From contig JAIWWG010000079.1 in assembly GCA_025435555.1 (NCBI GenBank), positions 102,864 to 166,863 on the forward strand: a DNA stretch of 64,000 nt, read 5' to 3'. The DNA comes from Chytriomyces cf. hyalinus JEL632. Lineage: Eukaryota > Chytridiomycota > Chytridiomycetes > Chytridiales > Chytriomycetaceae. Numbering within the stretch: position 1 is the first letter of the stretch; each line of letters begins with the position of its first letter. Below are positions 46,613 through 59,025 of the stretch, in pieces. A program made the position numbers and the translations under genes. The notes under the pieces are model-generated. The model had not been told where the DNA came from. It was given only the letters and a program-made list of their open reading frames with translations, and did no database searches.

Positions 46613-49279
46613 ATGCACAACAATTCGACCCGCGTTGGCCAGGACCCTCAGATTGACGCGAAGCTTCTGCAGCGACTCTTCCGGCTTCTCCGCATCGGCT
46701 TCGGACGCAGCGGGGCAGTGGGATGGTTCGGACTGCTCCAGGCGCGACTGCTAGTTCCGTTGTTGATGACCCTCTCCATCTGCGGTATCTTTCATTAAAC
46801 CTCTGTTATATGCTCTCTTTTATACTCTCCTTGGTCACCTTTATCGCTTAAACTAATCCACAGGAGAAGTCGTCGTCTTCATCGGTGGCACAGCCATGAG
46901 CGCCGTGTACCCCGCCCTCGCAACGCGTGACGGAAAGCGATTCGCCGTGCTCATCACTTCCATGTCAGCACTATATATTCTGGACTCTGCGATTAAAGCT
47001 GCGGTTCAGTTTGCAAGTGGTGTGTGTGTGTTTGTTTGACTTGAGACCTTGTTCAGGTAAATATTGCACTTGGAGATTAATGCAGTTTGGCAGGACTTCT
47101 TGGATTGTGTGTTCGTCGCGCTCTGACTCGAAGACTGCATCGCGCGTATTTGAAGGCAGGGCCGTTGTATGCAGTCGCGACACTACTCAAGACACGGCTT
47201 GTCGACAATAACAAACAGCCGAATTCAAACCATGAAGATGCAGAAATGGGAGATGAGAGCGATTACGAAGAAGATGGCCCGGACTCGGCGTTGTTGGAAG
47301 CTGGCAGAAGAAGGAGAAGAATACGCCGGCGACGGAGGAGAAGCCAAGTTCGATCTCTCTTGCTGGACAATCCAGATCAGACAATTGCGCAGGACGTTGA
47401 AAAGTTTTCTGAAATGGTTTGCACAAAACAACGCGTCTTTTTTTTTTTTCCCCCGAACTCCACTCATGAACCACCGCCCAACAGATTACCACTGCCCTCG
47501 GGAAAACAATGACTCTCCCGTTCCTAATTGGATACTACACTTACCAAGTATGCGAAACGACACAGACCATGTACACCCCAGTCATTATATCCGTCTTTTT
47601 TGTCGTATCATGGCTGCTGTGTCGCCATGCAATGAACCCTGTAGTGCCTGCAGTGATTGTCAAAGAGCAAAAGGAGGGAGATTTTCGATTCAACCACGTT
47701 CATCTGCGCACGGCAGCTGAACCCATTGCAATGATGCATGCAGAGGCCTTCGAGAAGCGCCGATTGGACACTTTGTTGGATGTTGTCATTGACGCGACTT
47801 ACACAGCCATTCGCGCTGCCCTCCCTTTGAATTATTGGACGAATATAACAGGATACCTTGGCGCCGTTTTGAGCTACTGTTTGGTGAGTATCCCTGTGTT
47901 TGATGGGACATATAATGGGAAGACGGAAGCGGAAATTGCGGGGATAGTTGCGAAGCACTTGTTTGTGTCCTTGTACCTGATACATCAGTTTACTTTGTTG
48001 ACCAACTTTGCTGAGCAGTTGAGTGCCGATTTGGAGCCTATCCTCTGAGAAGTGCGTCTCTCATCCATTCCTCTTCAGACTCGCCCAGCTTTCGGGTCTG
48101 ACAGCAAGAATCTCGTTGCTCCTCGAAACTTGCACGAAAGTTGATGAGATACTGACTGCACCCATCAACAAAACACCATCCAACGTTTTACGCCGCGATC
48201 GTCGCTCTGGTGCACCAAGGCCCAGCCAAAAGCTCATTGAAACGCCTCTTTTGCAAGTAACAAATCTCCCGTGCGCACCTCCACCGCCGTTCCGCGTTTT
48301 GTACAAGCAGTTGTACACTGTCAACGGCGAAAACGAGTCTCCCCGAATCACCAGGACCGCTGGACATTTGACCACTTTCAACAAAATCACCTTCAGCATC
48401 CGTGCAGGGCAACATACACTCATCACGGGACCATCTGGATGCGGAAAAACTTCGTTACTCCGAGTCTTGGCGCACGTGTGGCGACATCCGAATTCAACTT
48501 CGACTGCAATTTTGTACGATCCTTCGCTCCTCACTCTATCTGCACTTGCAGTGGGTGCAGCACCAGTATCTGATCCATCGCAGCCATTCAATGCGTCACA
48601 AGGATCCCTTGAACCAGTGTATTTCCATCCATCGCAAGTCATGTTCCTTCCACAACAAGGATTCGCAACTCCACTCACTCCTTACTCCCTTTCATCTCGC
48701 GCATCAGCCGTCAATACATCCACGGCAACACATCCTGACGCCGCCTTCTTTGACACATCCGCACAGACAGCATCGTACTCTGAATGCCTGGCCGCGCTTG
48801 CCGCACAACTCACATACCCGGCACATCCAGGCGAAACCGGGATCACGGATGCGGACATTGAACGGTTGCTGGCACTTGTGGGACTTGATCATGTTGTGGA
48901 GCGCGCGTTTTGTATGGCGCAAGAGATGGGGCAGGAGATGGGAGTGGATGGGTGTTTAGAAGATGTTGGGTGTCGCGTGTTTGGGCAACTGTCTGGAGGC
49001 GAGATGCAGCGCGTCCAGATTGCACGCGTTCTGTATTGGCGGCCTAGGATTGTGTTTATGGATGAAGCATTGTCCATGTTGGATGTTGAGAGCGAACAGC
49101 GTATGTATGGTTTGTTGATGTTGGTGCCTGAGCATGACCATGACGATGCTGTCCTCGAGGCTGGCCATGATGACGAGGTTGAGCGGAGAGGTGTGCATGC
49201 CATCACCGTTGTTTCAGTCTCGCATTCGGAGAGGGAGGAACTCAAGAACTTGTTTTCGCAGCAGATTGCGTTGGCGTGA
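46613..49279 (+). CDS. ABCD-type (peroxisomal) ABC half-transporter
   Basis: Imports activated long-chain fatty acids for peroxisomal beta-oxidation if it follows its family (ALDP/Pxa). Exons start at 46613-46784, with later ones from 46864, near 47093, about 47487, and 48079 to 49279. The transmembrane part carries ABCD signatures: NPDQTIAQDVEKF and KEGDFRFNHVHLRTAAEPIA. The ATPase has Walker A GPSGCGKTSLLR, signature LSGGEMQR, Walker B RIVFMDEALSMLD and the H-loop His in VVSVSHSE. An odd insert in the first cytosolic loop (about 47230-47370) is acidic, then has runs of Arg. The nucleotide-binding domain also has a long Ser/Thr-rich insert. It is divergent from the P450. Confidence 0.9.
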
Positions 49280-50632
49280 GAGTTTGAAGGGGGACCTTGG
49301 CGTTGAGTTCATTGATAAAGACTTGCATGCATCGAGTGAATGGATCATTATCCCGTCACTGTCTATGACATGAATTTACTGGGTCTCCAGGGCAGGAAAT
49401 GGATCGGGTGCCGTTGAGTTCAGGTGTGTGCGACAAATGGCCGAAAGTGCCCGATTGGTTCTTATTCTTTTTTCTTCGTTTCTGCAGATGCACCCTAAAA
49501 ACCATCCCGGATTTCCCTTCCATTGGAACCTGCCAGGACTCATGCGAACTGAACGACAACGCCACTTCCGTTGTCCTGCATATCCCTCCGCTCCCTCTCT
49601 CTCCCCTTTTCTCTCTTCGCACCCACACACCCACAACACACGATGCAAAGAGCGGAGCCTCCTGTCTAACAAACAGGCACTCTCGCTCGTTGGTTCCGGA
49701 GCATTCCCCTCCCGCTCTCTCTCTTCACCGAGAGGGGGCAACATTGGGGTTAAATCCTACGTAATGTATATTCCACTGCCAAGGCATCGAAGACCAAAGT
49801 TGATTGACTCCAATGTTTCAATATTCTATGACTCTCGCTCGTTATTGTTCACTGCTCTGCAGTGCTGGGGCTTGGGTACTCCCATTGAAACCACATTCCT
49901 TCTCTCTCCTCCTGGCATGCCATGGGTGCTGCTGGCTCTCGACTTGATCGACAGCCATTTCTCACACAACCCAGAGCAGGCTATCCCCTTCCCTCTGCTG
50001 AAACTTCCCTCGAATGGCTGTTGCTCTGTTTTAATAAAAATTGATATGATGACCTCCGTTGATGACCAGATCAACCACGCAGAAAGTCCCGGAAGCACTC
50101 GGATTCTCTGCATGGGAAGGTGCAGCGACCTGTTTCAAAGATTTGACCATCTATTCCAACGAGCACGAAAGTAAAATGCTTTTTTATTTAAAAGCGTCGA
50201 TGGCATCGCTGACGAGCTGAACACTTTCCATGATCGAGGTGACTGCAGTGCGCAGTAATTTCGCGTCTCTGCTTTCGATGCATCTGGGAGATCATGCGTA
50301 TGTGTGCGTGTTGTTGATAGTTCGTTAAAACGTATCATCCACAGAGAACAAACAACAGCATTCATTACACTAGCAGCACATTTGAATCAGATTCGTTGGA
50401 GAAGGTCATTGTTGTGTGTTTGGGGTTCTTGTCTGCGGAGAGAGTCGATGCAGCGACTGCGGCATGCCGTTGAGATTCGAATGGGATTTCGATGCGTCTG
50501 AATTGCGGGTGCGGGAGAGCGCATTAAGAGGTCTGAGTTCGTACGTGTGCTCGGCTGGAAGGCTTACATGGACGCTGGCATGATGGGTTCAGGTTTAAAT
50601 ATTTTGATAATAAACACCAGCAATTTAAAAAC
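49280..50632. other. Stretch without a supported gene
   Basis: 1.35 kb between the ABC transporter and EMC5. Frames at 49356-50174 are low-complexity or contradictory. On minus, a piece ending at 50173-50280 reads LLRTAVTSIMESVQLVSDAI, a plausible helical C-terminus, and an upstream piece near 50390-50600 is Ser/Arg-rich. I could not join them in one frame. A small unrecognised minus-strand gene at about 50170-50600 is possible. Confidence 0.35.
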
Positions 50633-51019
50633 ATGGCGCTCAATCAAGTTGGCGGCTTCATTCTCGCCGCGTCGCTGGCACTGATTGCACACTCTGGATA
50701 CTCGGCAGTTGAGCGTGAGTTTTCTTCTTTTGCGCCTTGTTCAGATGTCAGAGTCTCTGACGCTTGATGCACAACAACAACAGACATTTCATTCGCCAAA
50801 ACAACGCATGCCGGCGCATCCATGCCCATCGACATAACAGTCGAATGCCTCATTGGACTCCTGGGATCAATCTTTGGCGTCGTTCTGTTTGCCGGAGACC
50901 TTCGAGAAATCAAGATGGACAGGGAAATGAGCACACGCAGCGTCGATGTTCTCGCAATGACACCGTCGTTTAAAACCATCAGACATAGGGGCGCTGCCTT
51001 GTTTAAGCAGAATAAATAA
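50633..51019 (+). CDS. EMC5: ER membrane complex subunit 5 (EMC5/MMGT)
   Basis: Subunit of the ER membrane complex, the insertase for tail-anchored and multipass proteins. Two exons (50633-50714, 50784-51019) give 105 residues, the usual size. The first transmembrane helix (GGFILAASLALIAHSGYSAVE) carries the family's SAYE-like end. The second (CLIGLLGSIFGVVLFAG) follows PIDITVE. A charged cytosolic tail ends KHRGAALF-like text. It is convergent with the next gene, with stop codons about 10 bp apart. Confidence 0.88.
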
Positions 51020-51029
51020 ACTGTTTTTT

Positions 51030-51325
51030 TTAATGGTCTCGGTCTCGCTTCTCCCGCTCCTTCTCCCGCTCCAACTCGCGCACACGGTCTCTTTCCATGT
51101 GGTACTGTGCCATCTCGCGTCTGCGCTTAATGTCGCTCTCGCTGGGGAACAGTGCGGGTGAGCCGACCGTGAAGATGGCGAGGGCCGTAACAGAAACCTG
51201 CAAAAGGGAGGCCATGTCAGCAAAATCTCTGCGACATCACACAGTCGCCTCCCCACACACACGACCAAGCTTACCATCACTCCGATAAACAGCGCATTCT
51301 TTGTCTTTTGGCTGCCGCTGATCAT
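51030..51325 (-). CDS. Small single-pass membrane protein, unknown
   Basis: Two exons (51325-51275, 51197-51030) give 72 residues. One hydrophobic helix spans NALFIGVMVSVTALAIFTVG, followed by a highly charged helical tail (ELEREKEREKRDRDH). The intron lies inside the helix and keeps frame. Small proteins of this layout occur in the inner mitochondrial membrane and the ER, but the family is not recognised. It is convergent with EMC5 and divergent from the E2 gene, 64 bp away. Confidence 0.6.
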
Positions 51326-51389
51326 GTGTTGCTTTTCAATCGATCCTTCATAAGAAATATCATTGCAAAAAAACAATAAATACTCCAAC

Positions 51390-52497
51390 ATGACAGAATC
51401 CACCCAAAGCTCCCTCCTCCTCAGGCGCCAGCTTAAGGGTGAGCCTCTTCTACGGGCGCACCCCCCTTACTGATGCATGTCGTTGGCTAACGTTTCTCTT
51501 TCAGAGCTTGCCCGCAATCCCGTCCAAGGTATCCACCGCCGCAGCAAATACCCGGCAATTCACAGACACAGCAACTCAACTAACATACCTCTATATTCAT
51601 TGCAGGCTTCTCAGCGGGTCTTGTTGACGATTCGAATGTGTACGAATGGGAACTGATGATTATGGGACCCGAAGGCACTCTTTAGTACGTCAAGATTGGA
51701 ACGACTTCCCTCACTTCCTGAATGCAACCCCGTCCATTTCGAAACACTGTCTCTTCCTAAATCGTAGCCGTTCGAAAAACTGGTGGCAAGCAAAATGCGA
51801 AACTCGGTCATTTGAAATATTCTCTGAAAACGGGCGGCGCGTTACTGACGGCATCGAATCCTTTAATTGGGCCCACATTCAACCGCACACCCTCTCTTCT
51901 GTCGCTCTTCTCAACCGCCCTTTTTATTTTCCCGGCTGACCTTTCGAAAACTCATCCACCAAACGCCACAAAAAAACTAAACAGTGAAGGAGGCTTCTTC
52001 AAGGCAAAATTAACATTTCCAACAGTTGCGTTGCTGTTTTTTTTCATCCCGGGACTCGTAAAAAACTTGGAATACTGACATGTCCCCCTTTCCTTATCGA
52101 AACTCGAATCTTCTTCACATGTTCCAGGAGTACCCGCTCTTACCCCCCAAAATGAAATTCACAAGCGACCTATGGCATCCAAACGTATACACAAACGGCG
52201 ACGTGTGCATCTCCATCTTGCATCCCCCTGGCGAAGACACGTACGGCTACGAGAGCGCGAGCGAGCGGTGGTTGCCGATTCATACTGTTGAAACGATTGT
52301 GTTGAGTGTGATTAGCATGTTGAGTAGTCCGAATGATGAGAGTCCCGCGAATTTGGAGGCGGCGAAAGAGTGGTGCGTGTACTTTTTTTTTTTTTTTGGA
52401 AGTTCTCAGCATTTGGATCTTTCTCACCAGGCGCGAAGACGAAAAGGCATTCAAGAAGCGCGTGCAAAGATGCGTCCGAAGAAGTTTGGAAGATTAA
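51390..52497 (+). CDS. Ubiquitin-conjugating enzyme E2, UBC7/UBE2G type
   Basis: Receives ubiquitin from E1 and passes it with an E3; UBC7-type enzymes serve ER-associated degradation. Six exons: about 51390-51438, 51505-51528, 51605-51684, a piece near 51986-52024, 52128-52375, and from about 52431 to 52497. The core is complete: MIMGPEGTLYEGGFF, EYPLLPPKMKF, HPNVY..GDVCIS with the active Cys, and the acidic insertion HPPGEDTYGYESASERW that marks the UBC7/UBE2G class. It ends CVRRSLED. Intron 3 is long for this window (about 300 nt). EMC5 nearby also works at the ER. Confidence 0.9.
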
Positions 52498-52673
52498 ACA
52501 AAAGAGCTTTGAAGTTGCAAAGCGCATCGAAAAGCAAAACAAAACAAAAACAAACGGGCATCACTCTGAGGGAAAAAACATACACGTGGAGGGATATGGG
52601 GAATTTGTGTGGGGTGGGTGCATGAATATCTTGAATAAATTGAAAGCAAAAAACAGACCGTCGTTTTCTGTGT

Positions 52674-53009
52674 TCACATCAGCTTATGAGGGGGTCGTTC
52701 CCCCTTGTAATATGCAATGCCCTTTTTATTCGCTTCTTCTGTCTCATCGTCGCCGTCCTCACAATGCCGCTTCTTTTCCAAACGCAACACGCGTTGAACC
52801 ATCTCCAGCTGCACAAACGGATTGAAACTGAGTTCGCGTTCTTCAGCATTTCCATCTGCCACGCAGCATGGCTCCATCAAATCAACCATTTCGTCCTTTT
52901 CGAGAAATGCATGCTTTTCGAAAAGAGAAAAATGAGTTTGGCTTGATTTTGAAAACAAGAGTTCTTTCCTCAGAAAACAGAAATGCTGGCATTGATATTC
53001 TCCGACCAT
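52674..53009 (-). other. Unassigned minus-strand frame
   Basis: A 111-codon frame with a charged, helical C-terminal half (VQLEMVQRVLRLEKKRHCEDG). It could be a former C-terminal exon of the gene now ending at 53101, cut off by the palindrome between them, or a chance frame. No domain was recognised. Confidence 0.25.
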
Positions 53010-53225
53010 TTCGTTTGTTCATGAAATACTTGGATGATCCGGTGATACTTCAGCACTACGTGTTTTGCAAGGGGTGGGGAGAACACGGAGTCCTGAAGTA
53101 TCACCGACGATCCGGGTAGTTTATCAACAAACAGAATGGTCGGAGTATATCAAATGCACCACCTTCTGTTTTCTGAAGGTAAGAACCCTATCAGTTCTCA
53201 ATAAAGCCCCTTGCACAAAAAGCGA
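52920..53225. repeat. Imperfect palindrome, about 130-bp arms
   Basis: The + strand from about 52935 to 53062 resembles the reverse complement of about 53088 to 53215. Matching blocks include cagaaaacagaa, ttgatat.ctccgacca, ttt.ttgtt and a perfect 13-bp pair ggtgatacttcag (53040-53052) / ctgaagtatcacc (53093-53105). Only about 35-40 bp separates the inner ends. The right arm contains the last exon of the zinc-ribbon OB gene, so that exon's coding text exists in diverged inverted copy on the other strand. Confidence 0.75.
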
Positions 53226-53795
53226 AGAACGACGACAAATTACCGTCTTGACTTTCTCTTCTCCACTTAGTCCAAAATAAAAAACGCGCGACTGAAGATG
53301 CAGTTCCATCAGGCTATGAACAAAGTCATGTCTGCAAGCAAGCTGGACCCGAGAAAGTAAGCTTTTCCCACACTTCACAACTGCGCAAAACAAAAAAAAG
53401 GTTTACCCGGTCAAAGTCCGCCGCAGTCATTCCAACCAAATCTTCGACAATCCCACCAAACGCCACAGCTTCAATCACACCAGTCCCGCACGCAATCGTC
53501 ATCTGCAATACAGGCGTGCTCAGCTGTATAGCTTCGAAAAAAACTCAACTCTCACCTGCAGAACATACGTCCCATCCACCAACCGCCGATCGGCACACAC
53601 ATCGCACATGATCCAAACGCCGCATTGGCGGGTTGATGATTCTGCGCCGATGCGGGTGCCACATTTGCTACAGATTCGTTTGCTGGAATTGTGCGCTTGA
53701 GTACTCAGTCGCAGTGCGCCTTGTGGCACTCACACCATCCCGCGTACGCGTGCTGATAGGACGGTGCCCATGAAGTGCTTGCCGTGGTCAAGCAT
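53101..53795 (-). CDS. Stand-alone zinc-ribbon OB-fold protein, RPA1-C/MEIOB-like
   Basis: Exons read in one frame from ATG 53795: MLDHGKHFMGTVLSARVRGM, then KRICSKCGTRIG with the first CxxC, IMCDVCADRRL with the second, YVLQMTIACGTGVIEAVAFG and IVEDLVGMTAADFDR. CxxC..CxxC followed by Y.L.....D.TG....F....E.L.G..A is the pattern of the C-terminal DNA-binding OB fold of RPA1 and its meiotic relative MEIOB. Total length is only about 160-170 residues, so it lacks the other OB folds of RPA1. The last exon (from 53167) lies in a palindrome and ends LINYPDRR. A single-stranded DNA role is inferred. An upstream exon beyond 53795 cannot be excluded. Confidence 0.55.
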
Positions 53796-53920
53796 CTCCC
53801 CGCCTTTTGGCCGATTTGATGGCTGATTGCTGGATATATTTACTGATTCCTTTTGCAAATCTCAATGACAATCACGCCAACTTTATTTTCCCTCTCCAAG
53901 TCCAACCAATAGCTTCATTC

Positions 53921-55482
<1,562 letters not shown>

Positions 55483-55671
55483 TATTTGATATTATTTTGT
55501 TTCCTTTTTTGATCTCTTTTTCTGTGATTCACGCTCCGGAAGTTGCGTCCAAATGAATCACTTTGATTGGCAAACAAAAGAGTTTCTAAAAAGAAAAGAA
55601 GAAGAAGATAAATAAAAAGGAATATTGCGCGCTTTTTTTTCTTTTATTTCGAAAATAAAATAATCCGTAAA

Positions 55672-57165
55672 ATGGAGGCCCAAGTCACTGAACTGTTCTC
55701 GTTCCTGTCAGACTCACGAGAAGACGTACGACCTACATGCACCTACACAGCACTCATCCCCTGTATCTAACACTACATCTCTCGTCATCCAGCTGCGCAA
55801 GCTTGCCGCAGAGAACTGTGCCGGCATCAGCAAGTCGACAGACCTACAACCGCTGTTTGGCCTGAACGACGGCGCGGCTGTCAAGAAGCTGATGGAAATG
55901 ATTGGAGACCATCCAGTTGAGTTTTGGAACCATGTCAGCTTCTGGTCCCCTTCTAATCACAAAACCCATCAACAACAACATAGATGATTGCCCACGACGC
56001 CGTCACTGCAATGGTCAACCTCTCAACAAACAAGGACCTAATCAAACACTTCAACAACGATGCGTTTATTGCGTCTCTTGTGCTCTCGATCATCATGCCG
56101 GGATCGTTCCTCGCAGATCTGTGCTGCATGCTCCTTAACAACCTGACAAAGGAGGAAGAGATTGCATTGAAACTGGTTCCCGAAGTCGACGAAAAGGAAG
56201 AAGAAGAAAAGTTCAAGCTTCGCATGAACCCATCCTTGTTGGCCGAACGACTAGCCGACGCCACCTTAACGGAGGGCGAAAAGAGCGAAAGCACCAGCAA
56301 AAAGCAGCGCAGAAGAACACCCTATCTCGATAACTTGCTCGAAGTGTTTGTCCCTGTCTCAGAAACCGTACAAGCTTCTTCTTCATCTTCAGACTATGTG
56401 GATGAGCAACCCAAGGCAAAGCCAACTTACAATTTCCTTGCGGGAGTGTTCGCAAACGTCAGTATGGCTCCAGGAGGTGCCAAAGCGCTTCGGTCGCGCT
56501 CGAATGTGGATAATGTCATTCGTTTGGCAAAGTTGCTTCCCTTCATCAACCACGAAGGCGGCTGGGACAGCATTCGCCGCGGAGGATGTATGTCTGCAGT
56601 CAAAAACTGCTGCTTTGATGTTCAGGATGAAACTACCGGTGGATTATTGCTCAGCGCAGAGCTGAATTTGGTTCCTTATATTCTGCTCCCACTCTGTGGA
56701 CCCAACGACTTTGACGATGAGGTGATTTTTTGATACCAAGTACTGTCCCGCAAAATCTTTAACAAATTCTGATTTCGAATTGCATTCTAGGATATTGATT
56801 CACTTCCTGAAGATCTTCAGCTACTGGAACCCACAAAGACCCGTGAACCTGTTGTTCATTTCCGCCTGATTCTCGTTGAAGTTATCTTGTTGCTCACCTC
56901 ATCTCGACCCGGGCGACACCATCTGCGCGACTTGAAAGTGTACAACGTGGTTCGAGCATTGCATTTAGGGGAAAAAGATGAGGAAGTCATTGATCGTATC
57001 GAGCGAATCGTGACAATGGTGATGGGAGACGAAGAGGCCGAAAACGCGGCCGCTGCCGCCACAGAAGTAGCCGTCACGAAAGCCAAGAAGAAGCCTGCAG
57101 TGATGCAAGTGGAGGACGATGATTCGGATGTTGAAGAAGGTCCAGTGATTGAGGAGATTGTTTAA
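55672..57165 (+). CDS. HGH1: HGH1, eEF2-folding chaperone
   Basis: Armadillo-repeat cochaperone that recruits TRiC and Hsp90 to newly made eEF2. Four exons (55672-55725, 55793-55915, 55984-56721, 56791-57165) give about 429 residues. Helical repeats include LRKLAAENCAGIS, AHDAVTAMVNLS and CCMLLNNLTKEEE; NFLAGVFANVS and RRGGCMSAVKNCCFD follow, then LLVPYILLPLCGP-like text. The C-terminus is acidic (DDDSDVEEGPVIEEIV) after an Ala/Lys-rich stretch. The start is divergent from LYS1, 189 bp apart. It is convergent with the CCDC24-like gene. Confidence 0.9.
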
Positions 57166-57251
57166 GCTCCAAAAAGAAGAATAAAAATGATCTGCTGTTC
57201 GTTGATAGAAACACTTCTTACGCTTTTTCGACGCTTTTTTATTATATCACA

Positions 57252-58993
57252 TTACAAGGGCGAGACGGCCTTTACACTGCATACACCAGAATCTACACAT
57301 GAATCAGCTGAAGAAACGGTCGATACTCGCATTTTTCGACGAGTGTACCTCCGCGTAGAAGCTGGTATACTTCCAAAACCATCCAAACTTGTGCTGCTTC
57401 CAGCACTGTCCAAGCACACTGAACTCGTGCGTGTGCCACTCCTGAAAGGGACAGTGGATACCACCGAAGGTCGAACAAGTGGTGGTGTAGGAACAAGATG
57501 TTTGTCCGCGTTGGGAAAACGAGGTTTCGACATTGTTTCCACCAACGGCTCAAGCAGGATTCCGTTTCGCAAGGACGCAGAGATTTTCCTCAGGTTTCCT
57601 GACGGCTTTGGAGTTTGCCCGGGTGTTTCGGGAATATTGCTTCGAAACGCGCTCGGCGGAACTATTACGCGCGAAGATGGCGATGGTTGTGTTGAGATTG
57701 TTACACTGCTCCGTGATTGACGCAACTGAATCGAAACACGCAACTTTGATGCCGGCGGTCGATGCGGCAGTTGAGGCGGTGGTGCCGCGTGTGGCCGCGC
57801 CGACTGAAACTCCGCGTAGAAACTCGAGTCAAGTTCAAGCATTTCCAACTCCCTCTTCAACTGATTGATTTCATCATCGGGGATAAATGATACCGAGCTT
57901 ATCTCTTCGCCGCAAGGTTGATAGAGAGGTTGCGCTTGTTCACCCAATGATCCGGGGAGAGGTAAATGCATTTCGTTGTATCGTTGACTTTCGGAGGAAC
58001 TGCATTTCGACTGGCGTATCAACTTGAGCTGAAACATTCCTGTTCCAATCGCAATCAAAATTCACGAACCTCTAAAGCATCTTTCACACGCTGCAAATCG
58101 TTGACGGACGGTTTTTGGATGCTTCCCAGCTTTTCAGCCCTTTAAAAACGTCGAGTTGAGAAAACGACCCCAAGCATTTTGTCCAAACAAGATGCATTTA
58201 CATGGTCCTCAGCCCCCTCTCCTCATCAAGCGACTGATGCAGACGATCAATATCACCCAAAAGTCCATCGCGCTCTTCCAAAACTGCTGATTTCAGTTCT
58301 TGAATCACTTGAGGTAACTGCGCGTAACCCACACATTGCTGAATTCCGAGCCTTTTTAGCAGATTTACGAGCGCTTGATGTCCGGCCGTGTTGTTTGGTA
58401 ATGTTCGGAGCAAGTGGCCTCCTCCGTTCAAGCGAACGTAATCCACTGGAGGGAAGGGCGATTATTACGGGAAGTGACTAGCTGCGAGAGTTATTGAATG
58501 CATACCAACGCTGTGGTCGACATCCGTTAATGTAACTGCATCGCCCTTCTGTTGGACAACGAGCATCAGGAACAAGTTGGTGCGTGGTCACAAATACATC
58601 GGCACCAGTTCCAAATTGCTCAGCAAAAGATGTATCCGCTGATTCAACGCGTTCCATTGAAACGAAGAACCAGGCAGCAGTGAGTCCACTTTGACGCTCC
58701 CATTTTCCACCATCTTTGCCCCAAAACGAAGTTATTGACCAATCTCGCACACAAACAACAAAATTAACGCAACAAACCAGTTGCGTCTCGCTATGATACT
58801 CGCTCGCAATCTGCGCAAGCATTTCCGCCTCGTTCCTCAGCTCCGAAACTTGCTCCGTCACAACTTCACCGAGCAGACGCTTCATCTCGTCCCGTTCCGA
58901 TGCCGGAACCCGCTCCAGAATCTCGGACAAGACTGGCGGCGTCAGTGCCGTTCCAAATGGTTTCGCCGTATTTGCGAGCGGGTCTTTCAACAT
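57252..58993 (-). CDS. CCDC24-like coiled-coil protein
   Basis: The start at 58993 gives MLKDPLANTAKPFGTALTPP. The first conserved block, ILERVPASERDEMKRLLGE then ELRNEAEMLAQI, resembles CCDC24 (VPGPERPEVKRILGE..ELRAEVAML). A second, QVIQELKSAVLEERDGLLGD, matches its later helix. Exons continue in frame through KGDAVTLTDVDHSV, VDYVRLNGGGHLLR, MAEKLGSIQKPSVNDL and a Ser/Pro/Arg-rich tail ending at 57252; about six exons. CCDC24 is a poorly studied protein of animals and some protists; a link to cilia is plausible but not shown here. The start lies 32 bp after the stop of the HIT gene on the same strand. Confidence 0.65.
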
Positions 58994-59025
58994 TCGTTGC
59001 AAATATCTGACAATTGCACCGTTTT

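Noticed and set aside
49356-50174. 248-codon + strand frame after the ABC transporter
   Set aside because: Low-complexity Ser/Pro/His text without domain, conflicting with other open frames on both strands; not supported as a gene.
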